A stretch of 64,000 nucleotides of DNA from Bacteroidales bacterium (GTDB lineage: Bacteria; Bacteroidota; Bacteroidia; Bacteroidales; ML635J-15), in assembly GCA_016937855.1 (NCBI GenBank), contig JAFGVU010000204.1, forward strand, positions 23,296-87,295. The letters are read 5' to 3'. Positions 28,248 to 38,164 of the stretch are shown here, piece after piece (the stretch's first letter is position 1; each line of letters starts with the position of its first letter). The position numbers were made by a program, and so were the translations under genes. Under the pieces are notes generated by a model, which ran no database searches, had not been told where the DNA came from, and worked only from the letters and a program-made list of their open reading frames with translations.

Positions 28248-31200
28248 TTAATCCAGATTCACTCTCAGACATAGTCCTCTTAACTCATGTAACAAAACGT
28301 TTAAGGATTCAGGAATACCCGGTACAGGCATTTGTTCGCCCTTTACAATGCTTTCATAAGTTTTTGCACGTCCCACCACATCGTCCGACTTAACAGTAAG
28401 GATTTCTTGAAGAATATTGGCTGCGCCAAAAGCTTCAAGAGCCCAAACCTCCATTTCACCGAATCTCTGACCACCAAATTGAGCTTTACCACCAAGAGGT
28501 TGTTGAGTAATAAGTGAATACGGTCCGATACTACGAGCGTGCATTTTATCCTCAACCATGTGACCAAGCTTAAGCATATAAATTACACCGACAGTAGCAG
28601 GCTGATCAAATCTCTTTCCTGTTCCACCATCGTAAAGATATGTTTTACCATAACGTGGCACACCGGCTTTATCAGTATATTCGTTAATCTGCTCGATTGT
28701 TGCACCATCAAAGATAGGTGTCGCAAATTTAACGCCTAACACCTGACCAGCCCATCCAAGAACTGTCTCGTAAATCTGACCAAGGTTCATACGAGATGGT
28801 ACGCCCAATGGGTTAAGAACAATATCAACAGGAGTTCCATCCTCTAAGAAAGGCATATCTTCCTGACGAACAATCTTTGCAAGAATACCTTTATTTCCGT
28901 GTCGTCCTGCAAGTTTATCACCAACTTTGATTGTACGTTTGCTGGCAATATAAACTTTTGCTAACTGCATTATTCCAGCAGGCAATTCATCACCAATAGT
29001 AATATCAAGCTTTCTACGACGGAATTCACCTTCAAGCTTTTTAAACTCAATCATATAATTGAATAAAAGCTTACTTATTGTGGTATTTCTACTTTTATCG
29101 GTAGTCCATTTGTTTGGGCTTACAGTTAAAAAGTCTATTTCAGAAAGCTGTTTTTGAGTAAATTTAACTCCTTTTGGAATTACATCATTACCAAAATTAT
29201 CTTTTACTCCTTGTGAAGTTTTACCATTTACAACAACAAAAAGCTTTTCGATAAGTAATGATTTAAGCTTAATATTTGCTTCTTCTTGCTGTTCTTCGAT
29301 GTTTTCGAGTAATATCTTATCCTGGTTCTTAGCTTTTCTATCTTTAATAGTTTTAGCAAAGAGTTTTTTATCGATAATTACACCATTTGTTGAAGGCGAT
29401 GCTTTAAGCGATGCATCTTTTACATCACCAGCTTTTTCGCCAAAAATTGCTCTTAAAAGCTTTTCTTCCGGAGAAGGGTCGCTTTCGCCTTTAGGTGTAA
29501 TTTTACCTATTAATATATCACCCGGCTTAACATAAGCACCAATTCTGATAATCCCGTTTTCGTCGAGATCTTTTGTTGCTTGTTCGCTAACGTTTGGAAT
29601 ATCAGAAGTTAGTTCTTCCATACCACGTTTTGTTTCACGAACTTCTAATTGATAATCGGTAATATGTATAGAAGTAAATAAGTCTTCGCGAACTACTTTT
29701 TCGTTGATAACGATAGCATCCTCAAAATTATACCCTTTCCAAGGCATAAAAGCCACTTTTAAGTTACGACCTAAAGCCAATTCGCCATCTTCAGTTGCAT
29801 AACCTTCAGTCAAAATTGTGCCTTTAGTCACTTTTTGACCTTTAGTTACAATCGGACGTAAGTTAATACAAGTGTTCTGGTTAGTTTTGTTGAATTTAGG
29901 AATTTCATATTCTTTAATTTCATCAGTAAAGTTTACAAAATTCTCTTCTTCGTCTCTATCGTATTTGATAACGATTTTTTTTGCATCAACATAATCCACA
30001 ACACCATCACCCTCAGCTACCAACAATATTCTAGAGTCTTTAGCAACCATGTGCTCAATACCTGTTCCAATAATTGGAGAATCGGGTCTTAACAAAGGTA
30101 CAGCCTGACGCATCATATTAGAACCCATTAATGCACGGTTTGCATCATCGTGTTCCAAGAAAGGAATCAAGGAAGCTGCAATAGATGCAATTTGATTTGG
30201 CGCAACGTCCATCAAATTTATTTGTTCGGGTTCTACTACAAGATAATCACCTTCGTTACGCGATTTAATCTTAGATGACTGGAATACACCGGCATCGTCA
30301 ATCAATGCGTTTGCTTGGGCGATAACTTTTGCTTCTTCTTCCTCTGCACTTAGATATACGATATCTTCAAAACTTGTTTTACCTGCACTAACAGTACGAT
30401 AAGGTGTTTCGATAAAACCAAGATCATTTATTTTTGCGTAAACACAAAGCGAAGAAATCAGACCAATATTAGGACCTTCGGGAGTTTCGATTGGACAAAG
30501 ACGACCATAGTGAGTATAGTGAACGTCACGCACCTCAAACCCTGCTCTTTCTCTAGACAAACCACCTGGACCCAATGCTGATAATCTACGCTTATGAGTC
30601 ATTTCAGATAATGGATTTATTTGATCCATAAACTGGGAGAGCTGATTTGTTCCAAAAAACGAATTAATAACAGATGAAAGAGTTTTAGAGTTAATCAGAT
30701 CCATTGGATGGAACACTTCATTATCTCTGACATTCATCCTCTCTCTGATGGTTCTAGCCATACGAGCAAGACCCACGCCAAATTGATTAGCTAACTGCTC
30801 ACCAACAGTACGAACACGACGATTGCTAAGGTGGTCAATATCATCAACATCAGTTTTAGAATTAATAAGCTCAATTAGATACTTGATAATTTCGAGAATA
30901 TCTTCTCTGGTAAGAACTTTTGTATCACCACTGATATCGAGTCCTAATTTATGATTTATTCTAAATCGCCCAACATCCCCTAGATCGTAACGTTTGTCAG
31001 AGAAAAACAGATTATGAATTACTTCTCGTGCAGTAGCTTCGTCAGGAGGCTCAGTGTTTCTTAATTGACGATAAATATGAACAACAGCTTCTTTTTCGGA
31101 ATTACAAGGATCCTTTTGTAGAGTGTTATAAATAATCGCATAATCAGATATTTTCTGATTTTCTTTATGCAGTAAAATCGTTTTTGCACCTGAATCCACA

Positions 31201-32051
31201 ATCATTTCGACATGATGGTTTTCGATAAGTGTTTCACGATCAATAACCACTTCGTTACGCTCAATGGATACCACTTCGGCCGTATCCTCATCAACGAAAT
31301 CTTCGAACCAAGTTTTAAGAACTCTCGCCGCGAGTCTGCGACCTACCATTTTTTTAACAGCCGTTTTTGAAACTTTTACTTCGTCAGCAAGGTCAAAAAT
31401 TTCGAGAATATCTTTATCACTTTCGTAACCAATCGCTCTCAAAAGAGTAGTTACGGGTAATTTCTTTTTACGATCGATATAAGCATACATAACCGAGTTT
31501 ATGTCGGTTGCAAATTCGATCCACGAACCTTTAAACGGAATAATACGAGCTGAGTAAAGTTTTGTTCCGTTTGCATGCAACGACTGGCTAAAGAACACAC
31601 CAGGCGATCTGTGCAATTGAGAAACAACGATTCTTTCGGCTCCATTAATAACAAATGTTCCGCTAGGAGTCATATAAGGAACTGTGCCTAACCAAACATC
31701 TTGAATTGAAGTTTCAAAATCCTCGTGTTCGGAGTCGGTACAATATAATTTCAATTTTGCCTTTAACGGAATGCTATACGTCAGACCTCTTTCGATGCAT
31801 TGTTCTATGCTATATCTTGGAGGATCTAAAGAGTAGTCCAGAAATTCGAGAACGAAATTATTTCTGGTATCTGTTATAGGGAAATTTTCCTGAAAGACTT
31901 TATAAAGACCTTCGGATTTTCTTTGTTCTGCCGTTGAGTCTATTTGAAAAAACTCTTTAAACGATTTTATCTGTATCTCAAGAAAATCAGGGTATTCCAG
32001 CTGATTTTTTGTGGTTGAGAAATTGATTCTTTTCTTTGTATTAACAGTCAT
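28248..32051 (-). CDS. rpoB: RNA polymerase subunit beta
   Basis: Second-largest core subunit, 1,267 residues. The rifampicin-pocket region ([40 protein letters not shown]) matches sensitive sequences. The conserved [36 protein letters not shown] and the C-terminal [20 protein letters not shown] motifs are present. The gene sits behind rplL, separated by a perfect 14-bp hairpin at 32093-32123 that may set the ratio of polymerase to L12. No internal TAnnTTTG promoter is seen in the gap. Confidence 0.98.
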   Translation of the reverse strand: MTVNTKKRINFSTTKNQLEYPDFLEIQIKSFKEFFQIDSTAEQRKSEGLYKVFQENFPITDTRNNFVLEFLDYSLDPPRYSIEQCIERGLTYSIPLKAKLKLYCTDSEHEDFETSIQDVWLGTVPYMTPSGTFVINGAERIVVSQLHRSPGVFFSQSLHANGTKLYSARIIPFKGSWIEFATDINSVMYAYIDRKKKLPVTTLLRAIGYESDKDILEIFDLADEVKVSKTAVKKMVGRRLAARVLKTWFEDFVDEDTAEVVSIERNEVVIDRETLIENHHVEMIVDSGAKTILLHKENQKISDYAIIYNTLQKDPCNSEKEAVVHIYRQLRNTEPPDEATAREVIHNLFFSDKRYDLGDVGRFRINHKLGLDISGDTKVLTREDILEIIKYLIELINSKTDVDDIDHLSNRRVRTVGEQLANQFGVGLARMARTIRERMNVRDNEVFHPMDLINSKTLSSVINSFFGTNQLSQFMDQINPLSEMTHKRRLSALGPGGLSRERAGFEVRDVHYTHYGRLCPIETPEGPNIGLISSLCVYAKINDLGFIETPYRTVSAGKTSFEDIVYLSAEEEEAKVIAQANALIDDAGVFQSSKIKSRNEGDYLVVEPEQINLMDVAPNQIASIAASLIPFLEHDDANRALMGSNMMRQAVPLLRPDSPIIGTGIEHMVAKDSRILLVAEGDGVVDYVDAKKIVIKYDRDEEENFVNFTDEIKEYEIPKFNKTNQNTCINLRPIVTKGQKVTKGTILTEGYATEDGELALGRNLKVAFMPWKGYNFEDAIVINEKVVREDLFTSIHITDYQLEVRETKRGMEELTSDIPNVSEQATKDLDENGIIRIGAYVKPGDILIGKITPKGESDPSPEEKLLRAIFGEKAGDVKDASLKASPSTNGVIIDKKLFAKTIKDRKAKNQDKILLENIEEQQEEANIKLKSLLIEKLFVVVNGKTSQGVKDNFGNDVIPKGVKFTQKQLSEIDFLTVSPNKWTTDKSRNTTISKLLFNYMIEFKKLEGEFRRRKLDITIGDELPAGIMQLAKVYIASKRTIKVGDKLAGRHGNKGILAKIVRQEDMPFLEDGTPVDIVLNPLGVPSRMNLGQIYETVLGWAGQVLGVKFATPIFDGATIEQINEYTDKAGVPRYGKTYLYDGGTGKRFDQPATVGVIYMLKLGHMVEDKMHARSIGPYSLITQQPLGGKAQFGGQRFGEMEVWALEAFGAANILQEILTVKSDDVVGRAKTYESIVKGEQMPVPGIPESLNVLLHELRGLCLRVNLD

Positions 32052-32092
32052 TTATACACTAATTAAATATGAACCTAAACAATAACAACGAA

Positions 32093-32123
32093 AGGTTTAA
32101 AACCCAAAATGGGTTTTAAACCT
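32093..32123 (-). promoter_or_regulatory. Perfect hairpin between rplL and rpoB
   Basis: AGGTTTAAAACCCA (32093-32106) pairs perfectly with TGGGTTTTAAACCT (32110-32123) around a 3-nt loop. No T-run follows on the minus strand (TTTCGTTG), so it is a poor terminator. It is better read as an attenuator or RNase III processing site, as known at the same place in Escherichia coli. Confidence 0.65.
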
Positions 32124-32146
32124 AAAACTTATACAACAAAAGTTGC

Positions 32147-32524
32147 TTATTTAAGTTCGACTTCTGCACCTGCTTCTTCTAATTGAGCTTTAAGTGCATT
32201 AGCCTCATCTTTTGGTACTCCTTCTTTAATTGGAGTTGGTGCTCCGTCAACAAGAGCTTTTGCTTCTTTTAGTCCTAGCCCTGTTAATTCTTTAACGAGT
32301 TTAACTATCTGTAATTTTTGAGCACCTGCTGAATTTAGGATAACATCAAAGTCTGTTTTTTCGACTTCTGCTGCACCTTCAGCTGCTGCTGCTGGTCCTG
32401 CTATTGCCACAGCTGCTGCTGCTGGTTCGATACCATACTCTTCTTTTAAGATATTTGCTAGTTCGTTTACGTCCTTAACAGTAAGGTTAACTAATTCTTC
32501 TGCTAACTTCTTAAGATCTGCCAT
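32147..32524 (-). CDS. rplL: Ribosomal protein bL12 (L7/L12)
   Basis: Stalk protein of the large subunit, 125 residues. The N-terminal dimerisation helices ([20 protein letters not shown]), the Ala-rich hinge ([20 protein letters not shown]) and the C-terminal factor-binding domain ([20 protein letters not shown]) are all intact. It is present in several copies per ribosome, consistent with a hairpin after the gene that would favour rplL over rpoBC. It lies 37 bases behind rplJ. Confidence 0.98.
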   Translation of the reverse strand: MADLKKLAEELVNLTVKDVNELANILKEEYGIEPAAAAVAIAGPAAAAEGAAEVEKTDFDVILNSAGAQKLQIVKLVKELTGLGLKEAKALVDGAPTPIKEGVPKDEANALKAQLEEAGAEVELK

Positions 32525-32561
32525 TTTAATTGAATTTTAACTTGTTTTGATTACTAATTTT

Positions 32562-33080
32562 CTATTCTCTTTCTGACAAGGTTTTAACAACTCCTGCCAA
32601 TGTGTTCTTACCTGATTCAAGTTGTCCAAGAACAGTCTTCATTGGAGATTGCAACAATGCAATAAGATCACCAATAAGTTCATCTTTGGATTTTAGACTT
32701 GCTAATTCATCTAATAAATGTTCTCCAACATAAACCGATTCTTCTGCATAGGCAGCTTTAAATAAAGGCTTGTCGCTCTTTTTATTTAATTCTTTGATCA
32801 GTTTACCCGGAACATTAGCGATATTACAAAACATAACAGATGTGTTTTGTTTTAACACATTATATAATTCTGAATAATCGCCTTCAGATGCTTCCAAAGC
32901 TCTTTTGAAGAATGTATTCTTAACAACAATCAGTTCTATGTCTTTCTCGAAACACTTTTTTCTCAACTCATAAGTTTGCTGAGCATCAAGTCCTGAAATA
33001 TCAGCCAAATAAAAATGGCTATATTCAGAAACGGTTGTTTTTAGGTTTTCGATAAGAGCATGTTTGTCATCTCGTTTCAT
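32562..33080 (-). CDS. rplJ: Ribosomal protein uL10
   Basis: Base of the L12 stalk, 172 residues. The N-terminal rRNA-binding domain includes HFYLADISGLDAQQTYELRK and the motif VVKNTFFKRAL. The C-terminal helix that carries L12 dimers is MKTVLGQLESGKNTLAGVVK. Only 18 bases separate it from rplA, so the large L10 leader found before rplJ in many bacteria has no room here; autoregulation, if any, must act elsewhere. Confidence 0.97.
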   Translation of the reverse strand: MKRDDKHALIENLKTTVSEYSHFYLADISGLDAQQTYELRKKCFEKDIELIVVKNTFFKRALEASEGDYSELYNVLKQNTSVMFCNIANVPGKLIKELNKKSDKPLFKAAYAEESVYVGEHLLDELASLKSKDELIGDLIALLQSPMKTVLGQLESGKNTLAGVVKTLSERE

Positions 33081-33098
33081 ATCGACAATTTCAATTTA

Positions 33099-33791
33099 CT
33101 AATTAACTGATTTGGGATCAATCTCTATACCCGGACTCATTGTACTAGAAAGATAAATACTACGAATGTAAGTACCTTTTGCAGCAACGGGTTTTAGTTT
33201 AACGATAGTCTGAATAAGTTCTGATGCGTTATCATAAATCTTTTGCGCATCAAAAGAGACTTTCCCGATACCTGCATGGATAATACCATATTTGTCCACT
33301 TTAAAGTCGATTTTCCCTTTCTTAACATCTTCAACAGCTTTTCCGATATCCATTGTGACTGTGCCGGTTTTTGGGTTCGGCATAAGTCCTCTGGGACCTA
33401 ATACTCTACCTAATTTACCGATCTTAGCCATAACTTGAGGCATTGTAATGATAATATCTATATCAGTCCAACCTGATGTAAGTTTCTCGATATAGTCATC
33501 CAACCCAACAAAGTCGGCTCCGGCATCTTTTGCTTCTTGCTCTTTATCAGGAGTACACAAAACCAAAACGCGAACTTCTTTTCCAGTTCCGTGTGGTAAA
33601 GTTGTTATCCCACGAACCATTTGGTTTGCTTTTCTGGGATCTACTCCAAGACGTACGTCAAGGTCAACAGATGCATCAAACTTAGTGAATGTAATTTCTT
33701 TAACTAAATTTGCAGCCTCCTGGAGATCGTACTTCTTGCCTTTTTCAACTTTAGCTAAAGCGTCTTTTCTTTTTTTGCTAATTTTTGTCAT
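33099..33791 (-). CDS. rplA: Ribosomal protein uL1
   Basis: L1-stalk protein of 230 residues, also a translational repressor of its own operon in other bacteria. The signature [20 protein letters not shown] (residues about 126-145) is complete, as are the N-terminal [20 protein letters not shown] and the C-terminal [18 protein letters not shown]. It is separated from rplK by 17 bases and from rplJ by 18 bases. Confidence 0.98.
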   Translation of the reverse strand: MTKISKKRKDALAKVEKGKKYDLQEAANLVKEITFTKFDASVDLDVRLGVDPRKANQMVRGITTLPHGTGKEVRVLVLCTPDKEQEAKDAGADFVGLDDYIEKLTSGWTDIDIIITMPQVMAKIGKLGRVLGPRGLMPNPKTGTVTMDIGKAVEDVKKGKIDFKVDKYGIIHAGIGKVSFDAQKIYDNASELIQTIVKLKPVAAKGTYIRSIYLSSTMSPGIEIDPKSVN

Positions 33792-33808
33792 TTCAAAAAG
33801 TACTTTAA

Positions 33809-34252
33809 TTATTTTTTAATCGGAGATTCTCCCTTAACAGTGATCCCCATACTTCTAGCTGTGCCTGCAACCATGCTCATAGCCGATTCTATTGTAAAAG
33901 CATTTAAGTCAACCATTTTGCCTTCGGCAATTGTTCTAACTTGTTCCCAAGAAATTGATCCGACTTTGTTTCTGTTAGGTTCTGCCGAACCTTTTTTTAA
34001 TTTTGCTATTTCCAATAGTTGTACAGCTACCGGTGGAGTTTTTACGATAAAATCAAAAGTTTTATCACTATAATAAGTGATAACAACCGGCAAAACTTTG
34101 CCAGCCATTTCCTGAGTTCTGCCATTAAACTGCTTGCAAAACTCCATGATATTCAAACCTTTTGATCCTAATGCCGGCCCTACCGGTGGAGACGGATTTG
34201 CGGCACCTCCTTTAATTTGCAGTTTAATAAAACCGCCAATTTGTTTTGCCAT
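33809..34252 (-). CDS. rplK: Ribosomal protein uL11
   Basis: GTPase-centre protein of 147 residues that binds 23S rRNA together with the L10/L12 stalk. The N-terminal proline-rich motif [20 protein letters not shown] and the C-terminal rRNA-binding helix ([16 protein letters not shown]) are typical. It follows nusG after 25 bases on the same strand. Confidence 0.98.
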   Translation of the reverse strand: MAKQIGGFIKLQIKGGAANPSPPVGPALGSKGLNIMEFCKQFNGRTQEMAGKVLPVVITYYSDKTFDFIVKTPPVAVQLLEIAKLKKGSAEPNRNKVGSISWEQVRTIAEGKMVDLNAFTIESAMSMVAGTARSMGITVKGESPIKK

Positions 34253-34277
34253 AAACTTTGTTTCTTTTAAATAAAGA

Positions 34278-34823
34278 TTACTCTTTTTCTACCTGTATGA
34301 ATCTAAGCTCTAAAGGAGTCCTTCTACCAAAAATCTTTACCATTACCTTTAGCTTTTTCTTTTCATCATACACCTCTTCTATCACACCACTAAACCCATT
34401 AAACGGACCGTCGATCACCTTTACTGGTTCACCAACATAATATGGAACGTTTATTTCCTCATCGCTCTCGGCAAGTTCATCAACTTTACCAAGTATTCGC
34501 GCAACTTCATCGCTACGAAGTGGTGTGGCTACTCCGTCTTTGGTACCCAAAAAACCTATAACACCCGTTACACCGCGAATTATGTGCTCTATTTCACCGT
34601 CTAGAACAGCATTTATCAAAATGTAACCCGGAAAGAAATTTCTTTCTTTGTGTACATGTTTTCCGTTTCTTACCTGATAGACTTTTTCGGTTGGAATAAG
34701 CACTTGAGATACTTGTTCAGAAAGCCCCAGTCTCGAAATTTCATTCTCGAGATATTCCTTTACCTTCTTCTCCTTACCGCTAAGGGCTCGAACGACGTAC
34801 CACTTTTTTTGTATTTCTGCCAT
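34278..34823 (-). CDS. nusG: Transcription termination/antitermination protein NusG
   Basis: RNA polymerase-bound elongation factor of 181 residues. The N-terminal NGN domain ([32 protein letters not shown]) contacts polymerase. The C-terminal KOW domain ([20 protein letters not shown]) contacts NusE or Rho. I start at the ATG at 34823 (MAEIQKKW); the upstream in-frame codon at 34829 is only a TTG. It lies 20 bases behind secE in the standard secE-nusG-rplK order. Confidence 0.97.
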   Translation of the reverse strand: MAEIQKKWYVVRALSGKEKKVKEYLENEISRLGLSEQVSQVLIPTEKVYQVRNGKHVHKERNFFPGYILINAVLDGEIEHIIRGVTGVIGFLGTKDGVATPLRSDEVARILGKVDELAESDEEINVPYYVGEPVKVIDGPFNGFSGVIEEVYDEKKKLKVMVKIFGRRTPLELRFIQVEKE

Positions 34824-34843
34824 ATCCAACTAAAAAATTTGGT

Positions 34844-35038
34844 TTAATAAAACATGCCGTAAACTATTTCGAGAACTTCTTTAAAAGTAAAGTCCATCAA
34901 AAACACCACAACGGCAAATATTAAGGAAGCAACCATAACAACAACAGCACTGTTCTGAAGTTCAGACCATTTTGGCCATGTAACTTTGTGAACTAACTCG
35001 TTGTAAGTTTCTAAGAAATATGTTTTAATTTTACTCAT
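34844..35038 (-). CDS. secE: Preprotein translocase subunit SecE
   Basis: Short form of SecE with 64 residues and one transmembrane helix (AVVVMVASLIFAVVVFLMDF). The amphipathic region before it (YNELVHKVTWPKWSELQNSA) is the family signature. It clamps SecY in the inner membrane. It lies 20 bases behind tRNA-Trp and 20 bases before nusG. Confidence 0.96.
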   Translation of the reverse strand: MSKIKTYFLETYNELVHKVTWPKWSELQNSAVVVMVASLIFAVVVFLMDFTFKEVLEIVYGMFY

Positions 35039-35058
35039 CTCTTATATATTGTCTTGTG

Positions 35059-35131
35059 CACGGGAGGAGCGACTCGAACGCCCGACACCTAGTTTTGGAG
35101 ACTAGTGCTCTACCAACTGAGCTACACCCGT
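35059..35131 (-). tRNA. tRNA-Trp (anticodon CCA)
   Basis: The minus strand gives a cloverleaf with D-arm TAGCTCAGTTGGTAGAGCA, anticodon stem CTAGT/ACTAG with loop CTCCAAA (anticodon CCA) and T-arm GGCGTTCGAGTCGCT. The acceptor stem ACGGGTG/CTCCCGT has one T-T mismatch. Its place between tuf and secE is standard for the phylum. CCA is not encoded. Confidence 0.95.
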
Positions 35132-35170
35132 AAAAAAGTAAGTAAGAGCCTAAAAGGCATCTCACTTACT
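35132..35170 (-). terminator. Terminator between tuf and tRNA-Trp
   Basis: On the minus strand AGTAAGTGAGA, a bulged T and GCC pair with GGC and TCTTACTTACT (35170-35156 with 35150-35137) over a short loop, and a T6 run follows. It lies 16 bases after tuf and directly before tRNA-Trp, so it should reduce transcription into secE-nusG-rpl-rpoBC. Confidence 0.8.
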
Positions 35171-35185
35171 ATATTATTTTAAAAA

Positions 35186-36373
35186 TTACTCAACTATTTC
35201 GATAATCTGTCCTGCACCAACGGTACGTCCACCTTCACGAATTGCGAAACGAAGACCAACATTACAAGCAACAGGGTAAATCAATTCTACTGAGATAGTT
35301 ACGTTATCACCAGGCATTACCATTTGTACGCCTTCTGGTAACATAATTTCACCAGTGATGTCAAGAGTTCTTAAGAAGAACTGAGGACGATAGTTGTTAT
35401 GGAATGGAGTGTGACGACCACCTTCTTCTTTTTTCAAAACATAGATTTCAGCTTTGAATTTAGTATGAGGTTTGATTGTTCCTGGAGCAGCAATAACCTG
35501 TCCTCTTTTGATTTCTTCTTTATCAACACCACGAAGTAATAAACCAACGTTATCACCAGCTTCGCCTCTATCAAGAATTTTACGGAACATTTCAACACCA
35601 GTCACAACTGTTTTACGAGCTTCTGCACCTAAACCAATAATGTGAACTTCGTTACCTGTATTAATAACACCTGTTTCGATACGACCTGTAGCAACAGTAC
35701 CACGACCGGTAATTGAGAATACGTCCTCAACTGGCATTAGGAATGGTTTTTCGTTATCACGAGGAGGAATTGGAATCCACTCATCAACAGCATTCATAAG
35801 ATCCATAACGATGTTTTCCCATTTTTCTTCACCGTTAAGTGCACCAAGTGCAGAACCTTGAATAACTGGTCCGTCATCACCTTCGAATTCGTAGAAGCTC
35901 AATAATTCGCGAACTTCCATTTCTACTAATTCTAAAAGTTCCTCATCATCAACAAGGTCAACTTTGTTTAAGAATACAACAATTTTAGGAACGTTTACCT
36001 GACGAGCTAGAAGGATATGCTCACGAGTTTGTGGCATAGGACCATCAGTTGCAGCAACAACTAGAATAGCACCGTCCATCTGAGCAGCACCAGTTACCAT
36101 GTTCTTAACATAGTCAGCGTGACCAGGACAGTCAACGTGAGCATAGTGACGTGATTCTGTCTGATACTCTACGTGAGCTGTGTTAATTGTTATACCTCTT
36201 TCTTTTTCTTCAGGAGCGTTGTCAATAGCGTCAAAATCCATTACCGCAGACAACCCTTTTTTTGCTAATACCATAGTAATAGCAGAAGTTAAGGTTGTTT
36301 TCCCATGGTCCACGTGTCCAATGGTACCAATATTTACGTGTGGTTTCGACCTGTCAAATTTTTCTTTAGCCAT
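35186..36373 (-). CDS. tuf: Elongation factor Tu
   Basis: GTPase that delivers aminoacyl-tRNA to the ribosome, 395 residues. The G1 loop [10 protein letters not shown], switch [14 protein letters not shown], the NKVD motif ([10 protein letters not shown]) and the SAL motif (GSALGAL) are intact, as are domains 2 and 3 ([28 protein letters not shown]). It is preceded by four tRNA genes and probably shares their promoter at 36823-36853. A strong terminator follows at 35132-35170. Confidence 0.98.
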   Translation of the reverse strand: MAKEKFDRSKPHVNIGTIGHVDHGKTTLTSAITMVLAKKGLSAVMDFDAIDNAPEEKERGITINTAHVEYQTESRHYAHVDCPGHADYVKNMVTGAAQMDGAILVVAATDGPMPQTREHILLARQVNVPKIVVFLNKVDLVDDEELLELVEMEVRELLSFYEFEGDDGPVIQGSALGALNGEEKWENIVMDLMNAVDEWIPIPPRDNEKPFLMPVEDVFSITGRGTVATGRIETGVINTGNEVHIIGLGAEARKTVVTGVEMFRKILDRGEAGDNVGLLLRGVDKEEIKRGQVIAAPGTIKPHTKFKAEIYVLKKEEGGRHTPFHNNYRPQFFLRTLDITGEIMLPEGVQMVMPGDNVTISVELIYPVACNVGLRFAIREGGRTVGAGQIIEIVE

Positions 36374-36429
36374 GGCTTAAAATATTTACTATTAATAATT
36401 AAAACTTAAATTTACTTACAAAAAAACTG

Positions 36430-36501
<72 letters not shown>

Positions 36502-36508
36502 ACCTATT

Positions 36509-36582
<74 letters not shown>

Positions 36583-36593
36583 GTCCTTAGCAG

Positions 36594-36676
36594 TGGGGAG
36601 AGAAGGATTCGAACCTCCGAAGTCGAAAGACAACAGATTTACAGTCTGCTCCAGTTGGCCACTTTGGTATCTCCCC
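36594..36676 (-). tRNA. tRNA-Tyr (anticodon GTA)
   Basis: This is a type II tRNA with a long variable arm. The acceptor GGGGAGA pairs with TCTCCCC, the anticodon loop is CTGTAAA (anticodon GTA), and the T-loop is GGTTCGAATCC. It is second in the tRNA-tuf transcript. Confidence 0.95.
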
Positions 36677-36692
36677 TACCTTTTTTTCTTGG

Positions 36693-36765
36693 AGCCGATG
36701 GACGGACTCGAACCGCCGACCGGCTGATTACAAATCAGCTGCTCTACCAACTGAGCTACATCGGC
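36693..36765 (-). tRNA. tRNA-Thr (anticodon TGT)
   Basis: The acceptor GCCGATG pairs with CATCGGC. The anticodon stem GCTGA/TCAGC has loop TTTGTAA (anticodon TGT), and the T-loop is GGTTCGAGTCC. It is the first gene of the tRNA-tuf transcript. Confidence 0.95.
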
Positions 36766-36766
36766 C

Positions 36767-36840
36767 AAAAAAAATAATTCATACACTTTTAAAGAACATA
36801 AATCCCTTTCGGAAAAGGTCTGCAAATGTATGAATTATTT
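36767..36840 (-). terminator. Terminator of rpsU-xerC-hpf with the tRNA-tuf promoter inside it
   Basis: A perfect 14-bp inverted repeat (36772-36785 with 36827-36840, sequence AAATAATTCATACA and its complement) encloses 41 bases that hold a smaller CCTTT/AAAGG hairpin. On the minus strand it ends in eight T before the first tRNA. The upstream arm overlaps the -7 element of the next promoter. Confidence 0.6.
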
Positions 36841-36853
36841 ATTTATCTCCAAA
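36823..36853 (-). promoter_or_regulatory. Promoter of the tRNA-tuf transcript
   Basis: TTTG (36853-36850), 19 nt and TACATTTG (36830-36823) on the minus strand match the consensus exactly. Transcription should start near 36816-36819, about 50 bases before tRNA-Thr(TGT). This is probably the main promoter for tuf and, by read-through, for secE to rpoC. Confidence 0.7.
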
Positions 36854-36881
36854 AAAAATCAAAAACTTTTTTTGTTTTTTT

Positions 36882-37181
36882 TTATCCGCGTTGTTTTTCT
36901 TTGAATTTTTTTAACTGTCTTCTTAGCGCAGATGTAGCGCTATCAACGGATTCTTCAAAAGATTTACTTTGTTTTTTTGCAAAAATATCTGTACCATGAG
37001 GTATGTCAATCCTGATTTCGGCGATTTTATTTTCATTTGTTTCTGCATTTTCTAGCTTTAAAATCACCTCTGCACTTAAAATATCGTCAGCAACCTGACT
37101 TAACTTCTCTACTTTTGATTCGATGTAGTCAATTAATTTCTTGTCTGCATCAAACTTTACCGATTGAATTTTAATGTTCAT
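36882..37181 (-). CDS. hpf: Ribosome hibernation promoting factor, short HPF/RaiA type
   Basis: Small ribosome-binding stress protein of 99 residues. The beta-alpha-beta-beta-beta-alpha fold is seen as MNIKIQSVKFDADKKLIDYI, VEKLSQVADDI, EIRIDIPHGTDIFAKK and SFEESVDSATSALRRQLKKF. The C-terminal dimerisation domain of long HPF is absent. It follows xerC after 14 bases and ends just before the terminator at 36767-36840, as the last gene of the rpsU-xerC-hpf transcript. Confidence 0.93.
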   Translation of the reverse strand: MNIKIQSVKFDADKKLIDYIESKVEKLSQVADDILSAEVILKLENAETNENKIAEIRIDIPHGTDIFAKKQSKSFEESVDSATSALRRQLKKFKEKQRG

Positions 37182-37195
37182 AAGTACTCCTTTCT

Positions 37196-38092
37196 TTATG
37201 CTCGTGGATGAGCTTGTTTATAAATATCTTTAATTTTACTAAAAGAATTATGTGTATATACTTGTGTGGCAGCCAAATTTGCATGCCCCAATAGTTCTTT
37301 TATTGCATTTAAGTCGGCGCCATGGTTTAACATGTGTGTTGCAAAGGTATGCCTCAACACATGAGGGCTCTTCTTATCAATTCCTGTCACCAAACTAAGA
37401 TAATGAACAACTTTTAAATAAACAAACTTGGGATACATTTTATTGCCCTTATCTGTTACAAATAAACAATCGTTATTATTAACACTAAAGCCCCTTTCTA
37501 TTTTCTTTGATAAATATTCTTTATATATATTAATGGTATAGGTATTAATTGGGCATATCCTTTCTTTATTTCTCTTACCTAAAACTTTCACATACGACTC
37601 CTCTAAACTTACATCAGAATGCAAAATATTTATCATTTCCGACAACCTCATGCCTGTATTATAAAACAACTCTATTATAAATTTATCCCGCACACCGCTA
37701 AAGTCTTCTGTAAAAACATCTTTGCCTTCCAATTTGTTCATTTGTTCCTCTTGTACAAACTCAGGAAGTCGCTTTTTATTTTTGGGACTAATTATTTTTA
37801 ACATGGGATTATCTTGCAAAAGCTCTCTCTTTTGTAGAAACTTAACAAAAGATTTTAAACTCGATAATTTGCGATTGATTGATCTGGCGGATATATCATT
37901 TAAGGACAATTCTACAATCCATGATCGAACATTTTGGTAGGTTATGCAAGAGTATTCATCTTTTTCGGCACACAAACAATGCTCAAAAACAAAACTACGA
38001 AACTGGTCTAGATCAGTTTCGTAGGATTTTATTGTATGTATTGAATATCTCTTTTCGTACTTGAGGTATTTAACAAAAAGTTCAATGTTCAT
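37196..38092 (-). CDS. xerC: Tyrosine recombinase XerC/XerD-like
   Basis: Site-specific recombinase of 298 residues for chromosome dimer resolution. All catalytic residues are present: R149 (NTGMRLSEM), K173 (LGKRNKER), H244 and R247 (HVLRHTFATHML), H270 (ELLGHANL) and nucleophile Y279 (ATQVYTHNS). The N-terminal SAM-like DNA-binding domain is also complete (YLKYEKRYSIHTIKSYETDL). The fixed position between rpsU and hpf marks it as the housekeeping Xer enzyme rather than a mobile-element integrase. A 10-bp hairpin ends 6 bases before the start codon. No dif site is identified here. Confidence 0.95.
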   Translation of the reverse strand: MNIELFVKYLKYEKRYSIHTIKSYETDLDQFRSFVFEHCLCAEKDEYSCITYQNVRSWIVELSLNDISARSINRKLSSLKSFVKFLQKRELLQDNPMLKIISPKNKKRLPEFVQEEQMNKLEGKDVFTEDFSGVRDKFIIELFYNTGMRLSEMINILHSDVSLEESYVKVLGKRNKERICPINTYTINIYKEYLSKKIERGFSVNNNDCLFVTDKGNKMYPKFVYLKVVHYLSLVTGIDKKSPHVLRHTFATHMLNHGADLNAIKELLGHANLAATQVYTHNSFSKIKDIYKQAHPRA

Positions 38093-38098
38093 GTTTTC

Positions 38099-38128
38099 TA
38101 CGTAATAAACTGTTTACCTTATTACGTA
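38099..38128 (-). promoter_or_regulatory. Hairpin between rpsU and xerC
   Basis: TACGTAATAA (38099-38108) pairs perfectly with TTATTACGTA (38119-38128) across a 10-nt loop. No T-run follows on the minus strand. It sits immediately before the xerC start codon, where it could lower xerC translation or serve as an mRNA processing site after rpsU. Confidence 0.55.
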
Positions 38129-38164
38129 AAATGAACTTATTTGTTTCGCAAAAAGATTTATTTT

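Noticed and set aside
37196..38092. Tyrosine recombinase as a sign of a mobile element
   Set aside because: Its place between rpsU and hpf is the conserved housekeeping xerC position, and no attachment sites or cargo flank it.
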